From NCBI GenBank assembly GCA_024364735.1, contig JAGFNQ010008296.1, positions 124,001-188,000 of the forward strand: 64,000 bases of DNA, read 5' to 3'. This DNA comes from Boesenbergia rotunda. Lineage: Eukaryota; Streptophyta; Magnoliopsida; Zingiberales; Zingiberaceae. The notes under the pieces are model-generated. The model did no database searches, was not told the DNA's origin, and saw nothing but the letters and a program-made list of their open reading frames with translations. Position 1 is the first letter of the stretch. Every line of letters starts with the position of its first letter. The position numbers and the translations under genes are program-made. This document shows positions 1-13,353 of the stretch, in pieces.

Positions 1-52
1 CTATGCTATATAGCTATCTAATCCCATTTTCCTGTTTATTTCATCTTTTCAG

Positions 53-3000
53 TGATGGATTTTTCCTTGCTGTTAAAGAAGTCTCCTTGGTTGACCAAGG
101 AAACGATGCCAAACAACGCATATTTCAAATGGAGCAGGTGAATATACCACCTCTTGACATTATCAACTGTGATTTATGTGGAGTTCATTATGTATTTTCT
201 ACTTTGACCAAACAAATTTTACTAGTTTTCCTAACTCCTAAGTTCATAAGAGTTGAGTTTTTTACTCAGTAGCATCCAATGAATATACCACGTCTTGACA
301 TTATCCAGCTGTGATTTATGTAGAGTTCATTATGTATTTTCTACTTTGACCAAACCAATTTTACTAATTTTCCTAACTCCTAAGTTCATAAGAGTTGAGT
401 TTTTTACAGTAGCATCCAATAATTGCTGCTCTAAACATCTTGTTTCAACTCTTTGTCTTCAGGAGATTGCACTCTTGAGCCGTTTTACACACCAGAATCT
501 AATTCAGTTTTATGGAACAGACAAGGTAAATAAACTGTCATGACTTTTGTTTCTGTTATTGTAGATTCATCTGCATTCCTCCCATGTCAATACATTCTTC
601 AGAGATCTCCATGATCATTACACGAAACAAGATAATTTATTGAACTACTGATTTGCAATGGATGTGGTATCCTTGTGAAGGTTCTCCTCCTCCAGCACAA
701 GATATCACTTCATGTTTCACCAATTAGTATACTTGTCCTCAATATGCTCAGTGGATAAAATCCACCTCAACTGTTCTCCCCATATTCAACCATATGTTAA
801 TATGAGATATTATGAAACCTTGTTTCATTTCAATTTTAGTTACTAGATGCTACTTTGTTGCATCAACATTTCATGAATTGTTAAAGGCTTAATAGATGTC
901 AATTTTAGATGGATGACATAACATACAAGGCTTTGGAACAACAAATGACCAAGATTGGCTTGGAATGATGCGAGGGTATAAATAGTACATTCTATAGCTT
1001 TATCATAATAAAAATGCCTTTAAATTTTGTATCATTATACATGCAATAATTTTTATATACTCCAACAATGACAAGAAAACATGATTTAGAGTTTTTGATC
1101 ATCTATGTATATTCTTGTTTACATTTTGGTTAATCAATATAATTTCAAATTTTTATTGTTCTTCTTTTTGGAGTATAGTGATTTTCTATATAAAAAAAAT
1201 TACATGTGCTAATTTTGCAGGATGGTTCAAAATTGTTCATCTTTCTTGAACTTGCTACTCAAGGATCTTTGGTGTCAATTTATCAAAAGTATCATCTGCA
1301 TCACTCTCAAGTGTCTGCTTATACCCAACAAATTTTGGAAGGACTAAATTATCTGCATAATCAAGACGTGGTGCACAGGTGAATCTGAATGTATAGATGC
1401 AACTGTTTTTATTTGAGGCCTGAAAATGATTTATTTACCAACAAATTTCATCTCAACATTAAACTGATTTGTTTTATCTGTAGATTGGTTCGCCACATGG
1501 TTCTTTTATCATGAAATTTGTCACGCTAACTAGGATATGCTTGAGTTGTTAGACAATAAAAGTTGGTTCTAAAAGTTGACAAGACTGTTCTGGTCAATGA
1601 CACTAGAATTCATAATCTTAATAGAGCTACTACAAGACCATATCTATTTTGATGTCTAGTTATTTGGAATAGATGACCAGATGAAAAAAAAAACATTGAA
1701 ATTTGATGGTGAAACCTTGTAGGAGCAAAACACTCTAGATCTAAAATCAAGATTTCAAAAAAAGTTGACTTTCATTGTAGGGATGTGACAGGAGTGTGTG
1801 TAGCTCTTTCAGATGAATCCAGAAGATTGTTAGTTTCATTGTATTATGTAATTAATAATTCTATCATAAAAGTGTTTACTAAGAGACAATAAAATTAAAA
1901 AAAAGAAATGTGGAAAAAGAAGTTATATGACATGAAACTGAAAGAAGAATAATCTGTAGAGAAACGTCCAATCGGGGGAGAAGAGGCTAACCAGCCAAGA
2001 GAAAGGATACATGATTTTCCACCTTGATTTATTCTTCAAGTTTTGTGAGACTTAAGCTACCTTAACACTCCCAGATTGCAGTCAACCTTAAGGTCTGCCT
2101 TAATTCAATTATTATGAACTAATCACCACATCCTATAAAAATGGAAAGTTAATTATGCAAATGAGAAATGTAGAGCTATTCGAAACTTTATCCAAAACAT
2201 ATATAGCTTGCAGCAAAACAGATCAAAGTTAGCTTTGTTACATGCTAACACCTCCATCATTAGTAAGTATGGATATTACTTGAGATCTCACTCATTAAAA
2301 CTGCAAGCATTGAAGTTGATAAAATTTCTTAGTATGGATATCTATGAATAGGGTACTGACACTTCTTTGTCCTTGGTTCCTGTATTTGCTTGGGAATCAT
2401 AAAACATTATGGAGAAATTCATCTATTAGGTTTCTGCATTGATGTCTCTAAAACATTGTGTGTTTAGAGAGCCTCTACAATAATGAAGGTATTAATCAGA
2501 AAATTTTCCATGACTCATGAATTTCTCCTACTTTGCATCTAAAGAAGGTGGACTTCTTAATTACTTATGATGATTCTATAGTCTGTGGTTTTGTATGTGT
2601 CTATGGGTAATCAGGTAGAATTATATCCTTTTCTTATTTTCAGAGATATTAAATGTGCAAATATTTTGGTCGATGCAAGTGGATCAGTGAAGCTTGCTGA
2701 CTTTGGCTTGGCAAAAGAGGTCTTTCTCTTTTCTTGATCTTCACAGTTGATGAGTATGAAGGACAATTAGTTTATTAGTCTAATAATGTTGTTGAACCTT
2801 CAGATATCTAAGTTCAACTGGGCCAAATCTTGCAAAGGAACTGTGTATTGGATGGCTCCAGAGGTATTCCTTTTGTGCCGCATAATTTAACTATTTCCTC
2901 AGTTTGGAAGTGACAATTTGGCAATATTGCCTTTAGTTCAAGAACATTATGTGATTTACTAATGAATTTGAATACGATTGTGTATATGTAGTTAACCTAT

Positions 3001-4178
3001 ATATATATATGTTAAACTCATTTTAATTTCCCTTTGGCTTTACCATGAAATATCCAGCTGCAATCTGCTACTTTATGCATGGAATAATGAATTGAAGAAG
3101 TGTTCAGAATTACTGAAGCTTATCTTATAGTTTTCACTTGATGTATTTATGAGCATTATTAAAAAGCAAAATCTTTTGTGGTGGATTTGGTATCACAAAG
3201 AATATTTAAAATCATCCTTCTACAGACTGGCCTATGCACCTTCATGTATGACCTAGTCAGTTAGATGAAGAAGAATATAATCTTGTCATTACCCAAACGA
3301 ATTAAACTTCAAACTGATTGATTTTCTAAATGCACTTTCTTTGGCGAGTAGTAATCCAATCAATTTTCAATAAACACATGTATATTTTTAGCTCGTGTAT
3401 AAGTATAGTCCATAAGATTGGCTTCAACGCCCCAATGAACTTTAATTTATGGATTGAGATTGTTATTTTAATTCTTCTTTACATTAGTTAATTGAAAAAA
3501 TGGATTCAAATTTCTTATATGATGAATTTCTCCTTGATATGTCTATTATTGCTGGAACGTTGTTGATATCAGAGATATGATTATATATGTTCTTTTGATT
3601 GTCAGAAGCTGCATATTTACATTTGTAATCCATGGGGAGATTTTTATCATATCTTATCATTTTTCTGTAACAGGTTGTGAAGACCAAGCCATATGGACCT
3701 TCAGCTGATATATGGAGCCTGGGCTGCACCGTTTTAGAGATGTTGACTCGTCAACCTCCTTATCCTAACCTAGAGTGGGTGAGCCATTCATATGTTTAAT
3801 TTTATACTACTGCTGGTCAATTTACTTCAAGCGAAAGTTCTGTTCGTGTTAGAATCTATGATGGTTCACACAAATCAGTTAGAACAAATTTATATTTTAA
3901 GTTCAGTGTTGGATGTTCTGATTCTTCTTTTCTTTTTCTGGTAACTGTGACTACAGATAGAAGCTTTTTATAAGATTGGTCGCGGCGAACTACCAGTTAT
4001 TCCTAATTCATTGTCTGAAGAGGCTCGCGATTTCATCAAAAAGTGCTTAAGATTTAATCCCGATGATCGGCCCACCGCTGCTCAACTTTTGAAGCATCCA
4101 TTTGTCAAACAATCACGTCGAGATTCTACTGGTTCTAGACAAGTTTCACCAATGACAGCAGGTTCCAGACTACAATGA
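53..4178 (+). CDS. MEKK1-type MAP kinase kinase kinase, 3' part
   Basis: Serine/threonine kinase expected to phosphorylate MAPKKs in a stress or immune MAPK cascade. Seven exons read without a break: 53-137, 463-525, 1221-1378, 2644-2719, 2804-2863, 3674-3778 and 3957-4178 (TGA 4176-4178), all with GT-AG introns. The N-terminal part and glycine-rich loop lie before the window. Visible motifs in order: the ATP-binding lysine in FLAVKEVSL, HRDIKCANIL (codon split between 1378 and 2644), DFGLAK, GTVYWMAPE, the subdomain IX motif ADIWSLGCTVLEM, and the C-lobe end HPFV. A tail of about 20 residues follows the kinase domain. The combination VKEVSL, IKCANIL and WSLGCTVLEM is that of plant group A MAPKKKs (MEKK1 clade); the exact paralog cannot be fixed. 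Its largest intron here (1379-2643) holds no recognised element. Confidence 0.93.
140..420. repeat. Tandem duplication inside a MAPKKK intron
   Basis: Two adjacent copies, 140-280 and 281-420, about 140 bp each and differing at only a few positions. Each starts GAATATACCAC and ends AGCATCCAAT. They fill most of the intron between the first two exons seen here, so the duplication roughly doubled that intron. It touches no splice signal. Confidence 0.9.
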
Positions 4179-4197
4179 TTATGAAGTGCGATAGAAG

Positions 4198-4926
4198 GTA
4201 AACCATTCTAAAAGCGTATTTTTGTTTTTTGCCAAATAGAAGAAAGAAAGATGTTGTAGTTAAAACTTGGCTAGGGGATCTTTATAAAGCGGGTCCATAA
4301 CTTAAATGGCAATTATATGTCTTGAGAAATAAGACTTGGAATTTCATAGAAATACTTCACTGAGAAAGAGGAAATATAGAAGCTTTCCATTTAAGAAACG
4401 GGTTTGAATCTTTCTCGTGTATTACTAAGGTTTCAAACCACTAATTTGATCGGTATTAGTCTATCACATATAAATACTCAATCAAATAGTTTCATGTCGG
4501 TATATAACACAGTGCAAGGGATATTGTTGGAGATCTAAACTTCTTTATTTGCTTAAACTCTAATTACTATTTTTTTTCCATTTAAATCGAACTTGTCAAA
4601 GTCAGAATTCCCTTTCCATAATTTTTCCTTGTTCCAAACAAACTGTCGTGGTCTTTCAAAATCAGACTGGATGGATATAGAATGTGAAAATATCAATTTT
4701 TTCTAGTCGATAGATTATGATTTTACTGATTTGTTATAATTTTAAGCAAATAGAGGAATTCCAACACCATCATTTTTTAGCTTCAAACAAGCTCATTTCT
4801 CAAAATTGAATGTCTGGGGAATCATTTTGATCAAACTGATGCATTTTGCATTTAGTGTGATGCCTAAAGTTTCAAACTTATCTTCCCTACTTATGATCAT
4901 TGATTGATTGCTTCTCAATATTGTAG
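4198..4926 (+). other. Candidate intron in the MAPKKK 3' UTR
   Basis: The stop codon ends at 4178. Nineteen bases later AG|GTAAAC offers a good donor (4198-4199), and a T-rich stretch ending TTGTAG at 4926 a good acceptor. This would leave a short UTR piece and a last untranslated exon from 4927; an AAATAAAC near 5005 is a possible polyadenylation signal. Inferred from splice-site quality only. Confidence 0.4.
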
Positions 4927-5143
4927 GAGAAGATGTGTTTGGTGCTACCTCATTCAGGCAATCGTCTTACCTCACCTCCACTTTTGCATGTGTGGTTGAA
5001 TCATAAAATAAACTGACCTCAACATGCAAGGGCCATGGTCAGTGTGTGCTTCCATGTGCCATGACAAACCTCTAGAGTAAACTAAAAAATCGTGGCTCAT
5101 CCCCATAACTCACTGCAACCTTCCAGGTCAGGAACCAACCTTT

Positions 5144-5432
5144 GTTTTGTGCCACAGTTGCTTCTTCCACTCACATATCAATGAGAATGAGCAGTGCTGA
5201 ATCCCTGTCGAATGAGCAGTGTGTCATAGGTGAAGTGTCATCCTTGAGACCTTTGATTATGTTGAACTTTAGAGTGCGTTAACTAGACTACAAACACAAC
5301 AAACTTCCAGATCTGGAACTGATTTGAGTTTTGTGCCACAGTTTCTTCTTCCACTTGAATATCCATGTCAATGAGCAATGCTGAATGTGGATCCCTGTGG
5401 ATGAGCAGTGCAAGGCGCAGAGTCATCCTAGC
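5144..5432. repeat. Imperfect direct repeat downstream of the MAPKKK gene
   Basis: Two diverged copies of about 100 bp start at 5144 and 5328 with the shared string GTTTTGTGCCACAG and continue through CTTCTTCCACT, ATCCATGTCAATGAGCA-like and GATGAGCAGTG segments. No terminal structure or coding potential is seen. Older than the intron duplication, judging by divergence. Confidence 0.6.
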
Positions 5433-5634
5433 CCTTAACCTTTGACTGTGCTTAAGACTGCATTAACTTGGATCTAATCAAAGGATGTCATCTCAAGCAT
5501 AGATGTTCAACACTAGCAGCAGCTAGAAGAGAAACACTTTCAAATTACTTCAGAAGGGTTGCCTAAGAGTTACTAGAAATTGAAGTATCTTTAGACTTAT
5601 ATATTGATTGTTATATTTCATATGTTTTCTTGTA

Positions 5635-5636
<2 letters not shown>

Positions 5637-5688
<52 letters not shown>
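5637..5688. repeat. (AT)26 microsatellite
   Basis: Uninterrupted AT dinucleotides over 52 bases. Reading frames through it give meaningless Tyr-Ile repeats. Between it and 6265 I see only a T-rich tract with GTTTTT repeats (6200-6240) and no gene. Confidence 0.97.
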
Positions 5689-6264
5689 CTCATGGAGGTA
5701 GAGCATTTGGAATGCAATATTTATTAGAGTGAGATTCTCTAATCTCAATAACTTAGGTACTATGAGGGCATCTATGGTATTGAAAAGGCAATGATGTGGA
5801 CAAATGACTAAAAAAAGTTTCTGAGATCCTGAAAGTTGATGAAACGTGAAGCTTCGGTTTGACTCGCTGGCTTGGAAGTGCCCCGCGGGATGATCTTGAA
5901 GATATCGAACTTGCAACCAGGACTTTAGCTGAGCCTCTTCCTGCCTGGCAACTGGTAAAACTGCTATTGACACTTTTTTGATAAAACTGATACCGAACTC
6001 TTTGAACTAATCCATTCAATTTAGGCATGCAAGTGCAAGAATCACTACCTTTATGCTATCAAATTATGGCTGAACGAGATTCAATTCTTAGATACTGTTC
6101 AGGTCATCTTGCTGTACCCGACAGAATAAATCGTGTCATGTGAGATTGATCTAGGCAGGGACCGGACTAGGCATAGCACGCATTTCAATTTTTGTTCAAT
6201 TATTTTTTTTTTGTTTTTGTTTTTGTTTTTGTTTTTATATTATTATTTATAAAAAGTAAGACCG

Positions 6265-6935
6265 GCGTCCCAGCAGGCCCGTACCAGGACGGGCGGTGAT
6301 CAAGTTACCACGTGGACAATTTATTCAATTAATTTATACACGATCTTCTGCTTCTCCATTGGTCGACTTTCTAAAACAGCAATGATTCCTCTAAGATTTT
6401 AAATTCGCTAGCTTACAAGTAGCACACCTTAAACAACCAATTAAACTCACGAGTAATGATACGTACAGTAAATTATGCCCTAGGGTAAAAGGTTGAACTC
6501 GGGATCGCCGCAATTCGATCTGTACGTCCGAATGTCCATCGTCGAATCCAACGGAGATCTGACATACTGTGCCGTTTCGGCCGCCGTCACGTCCAGGAAC
6601 TATATCTTGGAGCGGTACAACGATCAAACTGTATCGGGGATGATCATCATTGCGATTCACATTATTCCGTCGATCGACTGCGACTACCGTGTCGGCCGGA
6701 GCACTGACGAGTACAGGTCCTCCTAAGATAGGTATTTATTCGGGACAGAATCCCAATGCGCGTCCGTGACAGGACGGCGGTATAAGTCCACTGCATTTGA
6801 TTGAATTCATTTATACACATCTACTGCTTACTCATTGGTCGACTTTCACTAAATTTCCTCTTCAAGATCACCAGCTTCAAAGTACACACTTTTCCCAATT
6901 AAACTCACACACCACCCGCTCCATGTCACCAGTCA
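6265..6935. repeat. Unclassified element with flanking imperfect direct repeats
   Basis: Two diverged direct repeats (about 6265-6450 and 6755-6930) share CAGGACGG, ATTTATACAC, CTTCTGCTT/CTACTGCTT, CATTGGTCGACTTTC, TAGCACACCTT/AGTACACACTT and CAATTAAACTCAC. Between them is a GC-richer core with an imperfect inverted repeat near 6515-6560 and a 6480-6515 segment that resembles, in reverse orientation, the core found in the MITEs at 13.1, 29.9 and 53.1 kb. A 77-codon frame through it shows no known domain, so I treat it as TE-derived. Confidence 0.5.
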
Positions 6936-7498
6936 AATAATCAATAACCTTTTTCTCAAAATAATAATAATAGTAATAATTTTATTAGAAAGATGAAGCT
7001 ACAGAATTAATTTGTACATAGTCTTTCTCCATAATTGCTCCCATTTTGTCAACTCTCGATTCATGATTCCTCTTCGCCACTTCTGCCAACTCCTTAGCCA
7101 CTCTAATCTTTTAGCAATTTGTCTCAAAATGAACTATCTCATAAAAAAAGTCGAAAGAAAGGTAGCCTGGGCCACCACATCTTTAATCAATCTTTTCCTG
7201 CAAATTATTCAAGAACAACTTTAAGTTGAAGTGCGGTATCGTGCAGTATATATAAAATAAAAATGAAAATTTCATTTCAACTCCCAAATATATCTTCTTC
7301 CCGGTAAAGATCCGAGAAATTATCCTCCCAAATATGACTAGTTTTGATTTTCTTCGTTAGGATGACGGATTTCATCTTATCTTATGTAGAATTCTTTTTT
7401 TACAGAATTCTTTAAAGAGAGTTAAAAGGGCCAAATGATTATTTTCCATCAAAATAATCATATTAATAACGAAAGAGTTTAAAAGCTATGTTGACCAT

Positions 7499-10400
7499 TC
7501 AATAGGAGGTAAATTTTAAAAAACAAAAATAATGATTTTTCTTTTTTTCCCCTAAAAAAAGGGAGATTGAAGAGAGGGGGATATAGAGCAGACCGTAGTT
7601 TCCAGCTCTTCTGAGGAAGGTGAGAAACATGATAAGGAGAGCAACTCCTGCTATGAGACCAATCACAATTGCTGCTGTTTTCCCAGTTTCATCATCTAGT
7701 AATTGGAGAAAAACAAAGAAGAAAGTGTGAAAAATAGAAAAAAAAAAATTGGAAGAACACTTATGATAAACTTTGCTGAAGAAAATGATGAACCCTAAAT
7801 ACCTAATAGATTTTCTAAATTCTACTTCAAAAGTTTAATCAATTTTTCCTAGGACAAATGCAAATCCAGTCCCATTCTACAATTGTTTAGTATAGTAGCA
7901 AACAAATTAGATCTAGAGGACTTTCACATAAAAGTCAAATAAAAAATACTTCACATTCAAAATGGTACTCTATGATCTAGAAAAATAAAACCTAGTAAAT
8001 GACCCCCACGGTTCTAAAGTGTTGGACCAGTTTTCAACTGGTACAATGATGAGACATTTATCTAATACAAAAGCAAATCATTGGAGGAAAGAAATATATG
8101 AGTCAGCACTTTTGTCCTTTTCAATGTTTTTTCTACGCCTTTAGCTGTCCTATCACATAGGAACAAGATTATGATCCTTTTAGAAAAAGCTAATCCCAAC
8201 TGAAATCGAGGGGGGCAAACAATGTCACACTCCAAGGGTCTTTGAATATGCAAGGTTCGAAGACATTTAACCTAATCGTCCAATAATTTGGGCCCACTAT
8301 AATTAGTAGAATAAGCCATTTGTCATTGTCCTTAAATTCATTGATGAAATATGGCTATGCCTTTATTTCAGGATAAGTAAAGTTCTCTAACTTGGACTGA
8401 ATCTCTCCGCTTTAGATTGGTTGGCGGATGGGATGTGTAAAACAATCAACAAAAACTGATTTGATCGACTAATTTATCACAGTACTATAAGAATTGACTA
8501 ATTTTTAGAGGGTCCAAAGAAAATGACCAGACCAATAAAAAGACAGTCTAAAGGATCAGTTTTACAAAACTGGAGTAGTTTTGCTATATGATTTGAAATG
8601 TCAAGATGCCTTATGAATACCAACTCCTGTTTGCAATGTCATCTCTCAGCATTAAATCTGGCCTACATGATTTGTGAATATAACTAACATAAAGATAAAG
8701 AAAAGAAAGAAATCATAATAAAATTGTTTTCTTCGAGTGGAGAAGCTTCTTGTAAGCTTGTAGTCCAACCAACTGTTCTTGGCTAGAGCATTAACATAAT
8801 GCAAACTATCAACTTTGAAATAAAGGAACCAGAAAAACTGTTCTTGACTAGGACAGTAACAAATGAAAGACCAAGATAAGTCTAATCACGTCGGAAAAAT
8901 ATGCAATTTAAGACTTTAAAGTCAAGAAACCAGTAAAGTAAAGACTGCAACAGTAATTCCTTCAATGGTCTTCAAGTATATATGACTAAACTTCAAGAAG
9001 AGGAAGAGCAAGATGGCTTTAATCATGTTGAAAATTGCAATTTGTGAACTTTGAAAATTAGGAATCAGAATAATTACAATTGTAACTCATTAAATGACCT
9101 TCAATTATATGTGGACTTGTCATAAAGGTTCAAGCAACTTAGCAACCCACGAGCTACGCTGCTTTGGAAAAGATAGGCATTTAAGACCAAAAAGAAAGCT
9201 CTTTAACTATGCAATAAATTTTATACCAGAACAAAAGAAGGTTTCGGATAGAAATTAAGGAGGGCAATGAATGGAGTTATTAGCATTTAGGATAAGTTCA
9301 GTGACTACTTTATGTTTCCAACTAGAATTGTCTGGCTTAGTGCTGCACCAAAGAAGAAACTGACTAAAACTTCATCTTATGAAAGACAAAAATTTAGGAA
9401 TTCAAATGCTACCGAATTGTTCAACTACCAAATCCCAACTAGTTAGTTGTTTTTGCTTTTAGGTAAACAACTTGTTAGTCCTTTGTATCAAGGAAACTTG
9501 GAACTGATAAATTATCTCATGAATTATTTTAAACTCGATATATATCAGAAATGTTGGATGACTAAATAAATTGATAGCTCAACTAAAGATATCCAATCAT
9601 ATACTCAATGTAAAATTGAAAAGGAAAACCATGAACCAAGTGAATGCTTCCAATGACATACTCATCATCTAACCAAACTTGAGGTCAGAATTCATCACGG
9701 CATCATAATACGAAGTATATAATAATACGAAGGACAAAATTTTAGCTTACCTTCTTTTCAAAATACCCTCTAAAATTTTAAATTCAATAAAAATGCCCTT
9801 TAATATTTCTAAACTGCACATTCACACTATTACTTTATATTTAAAAAATAACATGACACGTGATTATTTCATTAAATAATTTAAAAGTGTTAATAATTAG
9901 AAAATTAAATAATAAAAGTTTAAGTGTTTAAATGGTATTTTGACAATTTTAAATTTTGAAAAAAAAAAATAGAAGGGAACTTCAGGGTATTTTTTTCTTT
10001 CAAATTTTATTTTGTAAATTGTTACTATATTTTTAACCTTTTTGAACAAGAACAAGAAAAAGAACTTCATGGATTGTAGTATTATCTAAATTCCTACCAT
10101 TTTGAAAATTATAGCCACTTAATCAGAAGATACTTCGATAATGCCACAATAATTCAAGTATAATCATATTAAGTTGATATCTCTAATTAATTATTATGAT
10201 GTCTTAGAAATTAAATAAGTATGAATTACAAATTAAGAAAGTTGTTAATGTGAATTATGAGTTAAAAAAGTAAATTATAGGGTAAAATTTAATTTTTCTC
10301 TGCAATTAAAAGGAAAACAGAGGAATAATAAATTTTGAAATTCTAAAACGATGCGAGTCGATAGTACGGCCGCCGCCGCTGAGCTGAGAGAAGAGCTTAC

Positions 10401-11169
10401 CGTCATCGTCGTGGTGGTGGTGGTCCGCATCGTCGTTATAGGCCCCGTTGCCGGTGTACCAGAACCGAGCGTAGCACTTGCCGAGGTAGGCGTCGCCAGC
10501 GACGGCGTACTCGCAGGCGGCCCTGAGCTGCCCTACCGCCGCCGCCACGCAGTCGTCGCACTCGCTCGCGCTCTGGTCGCCAACGCACTGCGCCACCGCC
10601 TGGACATACCCGGCAGCGCCGACCCTGTACCCGCCGGCGCCGCCGTTGCCTCCGCCGCCGGTCAGGGCGGAAAAAGCTGCGTCGCGGATACCGATCTGGT
10701 CGGGTCCGTACCCGCCGCCCCCAGCGGCGCCGCACTTCTTGTAGAGGACGCTGGTGTCGGGCTCCCCGACGAAGGAATCGTTGCCGTAGCGGAGGAAGCA
10801 GCCGGCGAGCTGCACGGCGGCGCCGGCAGCGAAGGGGCAGAGAGTGGAAATACTGGAGATAGCGGATCGGACGCAATCGGCGCAATCGGAGGGCTGGAGG
10901 TCGCCGCGGCACTGGAAGAGGCCGAAGGAAGGGAAGGAGGCAGAGGCGGCAGTGGATGTGAGGTTGGAGTAGAGAGCGGAGGAGGAGGCGGAGACGAGGG
11001 AGGAGAGGAGAGAGTCCACGTTGATCTGGGAGGGGGATCCGGGGGCGTATCGGGCCTGGGAGCAACCGGCGTAGATGTAGGCAGTGGTGGAATCGTCGGC
11101 CGCCGTCGGAGATGCGATGGCGGTTAAGAGGAGGAGGAGGAAGAAGAAGAAGAAGAAGAGGTTGTTCAT
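7499..11169 (-). CDS. Plasmodesmata-located / cysteine-rich repeat (DUF26) membrane protein
   Basis: Type I membrane protein of the PDLP/CRRSP family; members sit at plasmodesmata or the cell surface and affect cell-to-cell movement and defence. Exon 1 is 11169-10401: a signal peptide (MNNLFFFFFFLLLLL), then two DUF26 domains with the C-x8-C-x2-C pattern, CRGDLQPSDCADC and CVGDQSASECDDC, then an acidic/His-rich linker ending at donor G|GTAAGC. Exon 2 starts at 7695 after TAG and gives DETGKTAAIVIGLIAGVALL then MFLTFLRR, the typical PDLP transmembrane helix and basic stop-transfer. The 2.7-kb intron between them has no recognised element. Without a further splice, translation ends at a TGA at 7501-7499, giving about 321 residues with an unusual tail; a small third exon is possible. 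The first ATG follows a TATA box by about 110 bp. Confidence 0.85.
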
Positions 11170-11278
11170 TTAGAGCTCGTGATGTGTTTGTGGAAATTAC
11201 TCAGAGAAACAGAGAGAGAGAAGAAAGAAGCGTTGCTTTTTCGTTGAAGGGAGAAGAAGCAGCTCCATGGTTAGTGTG

Positions 11279-11286
11279 TTTATATA
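11279..11286 (-). promoter_or_regulatory. TATA box of the DUF26 gene
   Basis: TATATAAA on the minus strand, about 110 bp upstream of the ATG at 11169. A start site about 30 bp downstream would leave a purine-poor leader of roughly 80 nt. From 11290 to 12105 the AT-rich intergenic DNA shows no gene or clear element. Confidence 0.6.
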
Positions 11287-12339
11287 AGAGAAAACTTCAC
11301 TTTTTTTTTGCAAAATAACCCTCATGCTTTCGGAATTACCAAAATGCAATGCTTTTGTTGACGGAATAAGAAGCCGGTTATGCGACAGAACATTTCATTT
11401 TGCCCCTGTATTTTATCGAAATAATTTACATTCTTAAAATTATCAAAGGTGCAGCAGAGTTGTCGAAGCGAAAAACATTTCACTTTGATCCCACATTGTA
11501 TTCCCTTTACAAATATAACTCGTAAATTATCAAAAATGAATCACCAAAAATCTTAAGGGGCAAAAGAGAAAAAATGGTTGCCGGTGAATATTCTCTGACA
11601 ATAAGAAGAGAATGGAAGAGGTTAAGGAATATTTATTTGTTGGCAAAATTCTATATATGTCCTTACAATTATATTACTAATATATTTCGTATTATATCAT
11701 TTTAAAATTTGATTTTGTCAATACTCTAAATTTATCATTTTAAAGCTTGTACATGCCACCAAAATATCTCGTGTAACGTTTTAAAATGGAATACATTTGA
11801 AAGTATCCTTTATTTCAAACTTTTTAATCCAAAGTGATTGAATCAAGTTATTAATGTGTGATTTAATGCCACAAGTTTATATCTCAGAAAGTGTCACTAT
11901 GATAAGTGGTATACCAGTATTTGTGTAATGCAAGTGGAGGTTAGTGAATTGTTAAGCAATTTTTTGTGTCGATATTTTGAATGTCAAAATCTAAACACGT
12001 AAAAAAAATTTAAAAAAAATATCATTCATAATTTTCAAAATGCCTCTCAATATTTACTAGTTGTCTTAAAAGATTCTAAATTTTGATTAATGTCTATTGA
12101 GATATTTAGAGGGCGTTTGGTTCAAATTTATTCGTCTAAATGGTAATAAGATTCATTGAAGGATCAATGAATCTAAAAATGATGATTGCATTAGTAGTGT
12201 TTGGTTCAAATCCTAAAATGAAAATTATTGTTATTGATGATATTTGGTTCAATTCAACTTTAGTAATAACTAATAAGAATCTATAAAATTTTAAAGTTAC
12301 CTAAAATAATACAATTGTTATAAAATAAAGAAAGTGAAA

Positions 12340-12960
12340 TAAAATTGGTTAAGAGATCAAGTAGAAAAATATAGAGAAAAATTACGAGAAGAGGGGTAAA
12401 AAAAATTAGAAGAAAATAAAAGTAGGAGAAAACATGATGATAGAGAAAATAAAGATTAAAAGTAGAGAGAAAAATAAGATAAGATATCTAGAGAGGGAAG
12501 AAATGAAAAAAAAATAGAATGATGAATCATTAAGAAAACGTAGAGAGAAAAAATGAGATGAGAGAGAGGTAGAGAGAAAATAAGAGATAAAGTAGAAAGA
12601 AAATAAGAGATATGTAGAAAAATAAAATAGGATAAAAAAATAAAGAAAGTGATATAGAAAATATAAAGAGAAAGTGAAAAAAAATAAAGAGAGATAAATT
12701 ATAATAAGAGGGTAGAGAGAGAATGTGATATAGAATACGTAGAGATGTAAAATGAGATAAAATAAGTAGAGTGTTTTGTAATAAGAGAAAATGAGGTAAA
12801 TAAGTAGAGAGAAAAGTGATATAAAATACGTAGAGAGAAAATATATAATAAGAGAGGTAGAGAGAGAAATTTTAAAACGTAGAAAGAGAATGTAATAAGA
12901 GATGTAGAGAGAGAAAGTAAAATAAGAGAATGCAAAAGGAGATAGTAAAATAAAAAATAT
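12340..12960. repeat. Purine-rich degenerate tandem tract
   Basis: About 600 bases nearly free of C on the plus strand, built of variants of GTAGAGAGAAAATAAGAGATA. No constant period is kept. It lies inside the Harbinger-like element, left of the nested MITE. Open frames across it on the minus strand are low-complexity Phe/Leu/Ser strings and are not genes. Confidence 0.8.
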
Positions 12961-12992
12961 AAATTAAAAAAAAAGTGTTTTGTATATAAGGA

Positions 12993-13353
12993 GATCTTCT
13001 GTCCCAATTATTCCCTGTCCCGCCTGTCCCATTCGACGGCGATGGCCGACAAGTTGTCCGATCGCCGATCAGACACGACCGGCAGCATCCGGCCGCCGTC
13101 CCGAACAAAATTATACCCTGGGGGCACGGTGAACCGTCGGATCGCGCAATTTCGATCTCGTCGGATTCACCATCGAATCCGACGAGATTGCAATTGTAAC
13201 GATTCCGACCTGTTCATCGTTCTTCCATGATATCATTTGATTAGGGATGACGATCAAAACCATCGGTGGTGTTTGATCGGCGATCAGACGATTCACAGGC
13301 CATCGTCGACGAGTGGGACAGGCGGGACAGGGGAATAATTGGGACAGAGGATC
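12993..13353. mobile_element. MITE nested in the Harbinger-like element
   Basis: Inverted ends of about 40 bp: the left reads GATCTTCTGTCCCAATTATT then CCC, and the right is its complement with a few changes, followed inwards by TGTCCCGCCTGTCCCA in both. The GC-rich interior has a perfect hairpin at 13155-13188 (14-bp arms ATCTCGTCGGATTC, 6-nt loop) and a segment at about 13090-13140 shared with MITEs at 29.9 and 53.1 kb. No coding capacity. A target duplication is not clear. Confidence 0.85.

Noticed and set aside
6493..6726. 77-codon open frame as a small gene
   Set aside because: It lies inside a repeat-bounded element, has no domain, and the opposite strand is equally open.
10351..11127. 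Long open frame on the plus strand, 258 codons
   Set aside because: It is the antisense of the GC-rich DUF26 exon; the minus-strand product has a signal peptide and both cysteine motifs.
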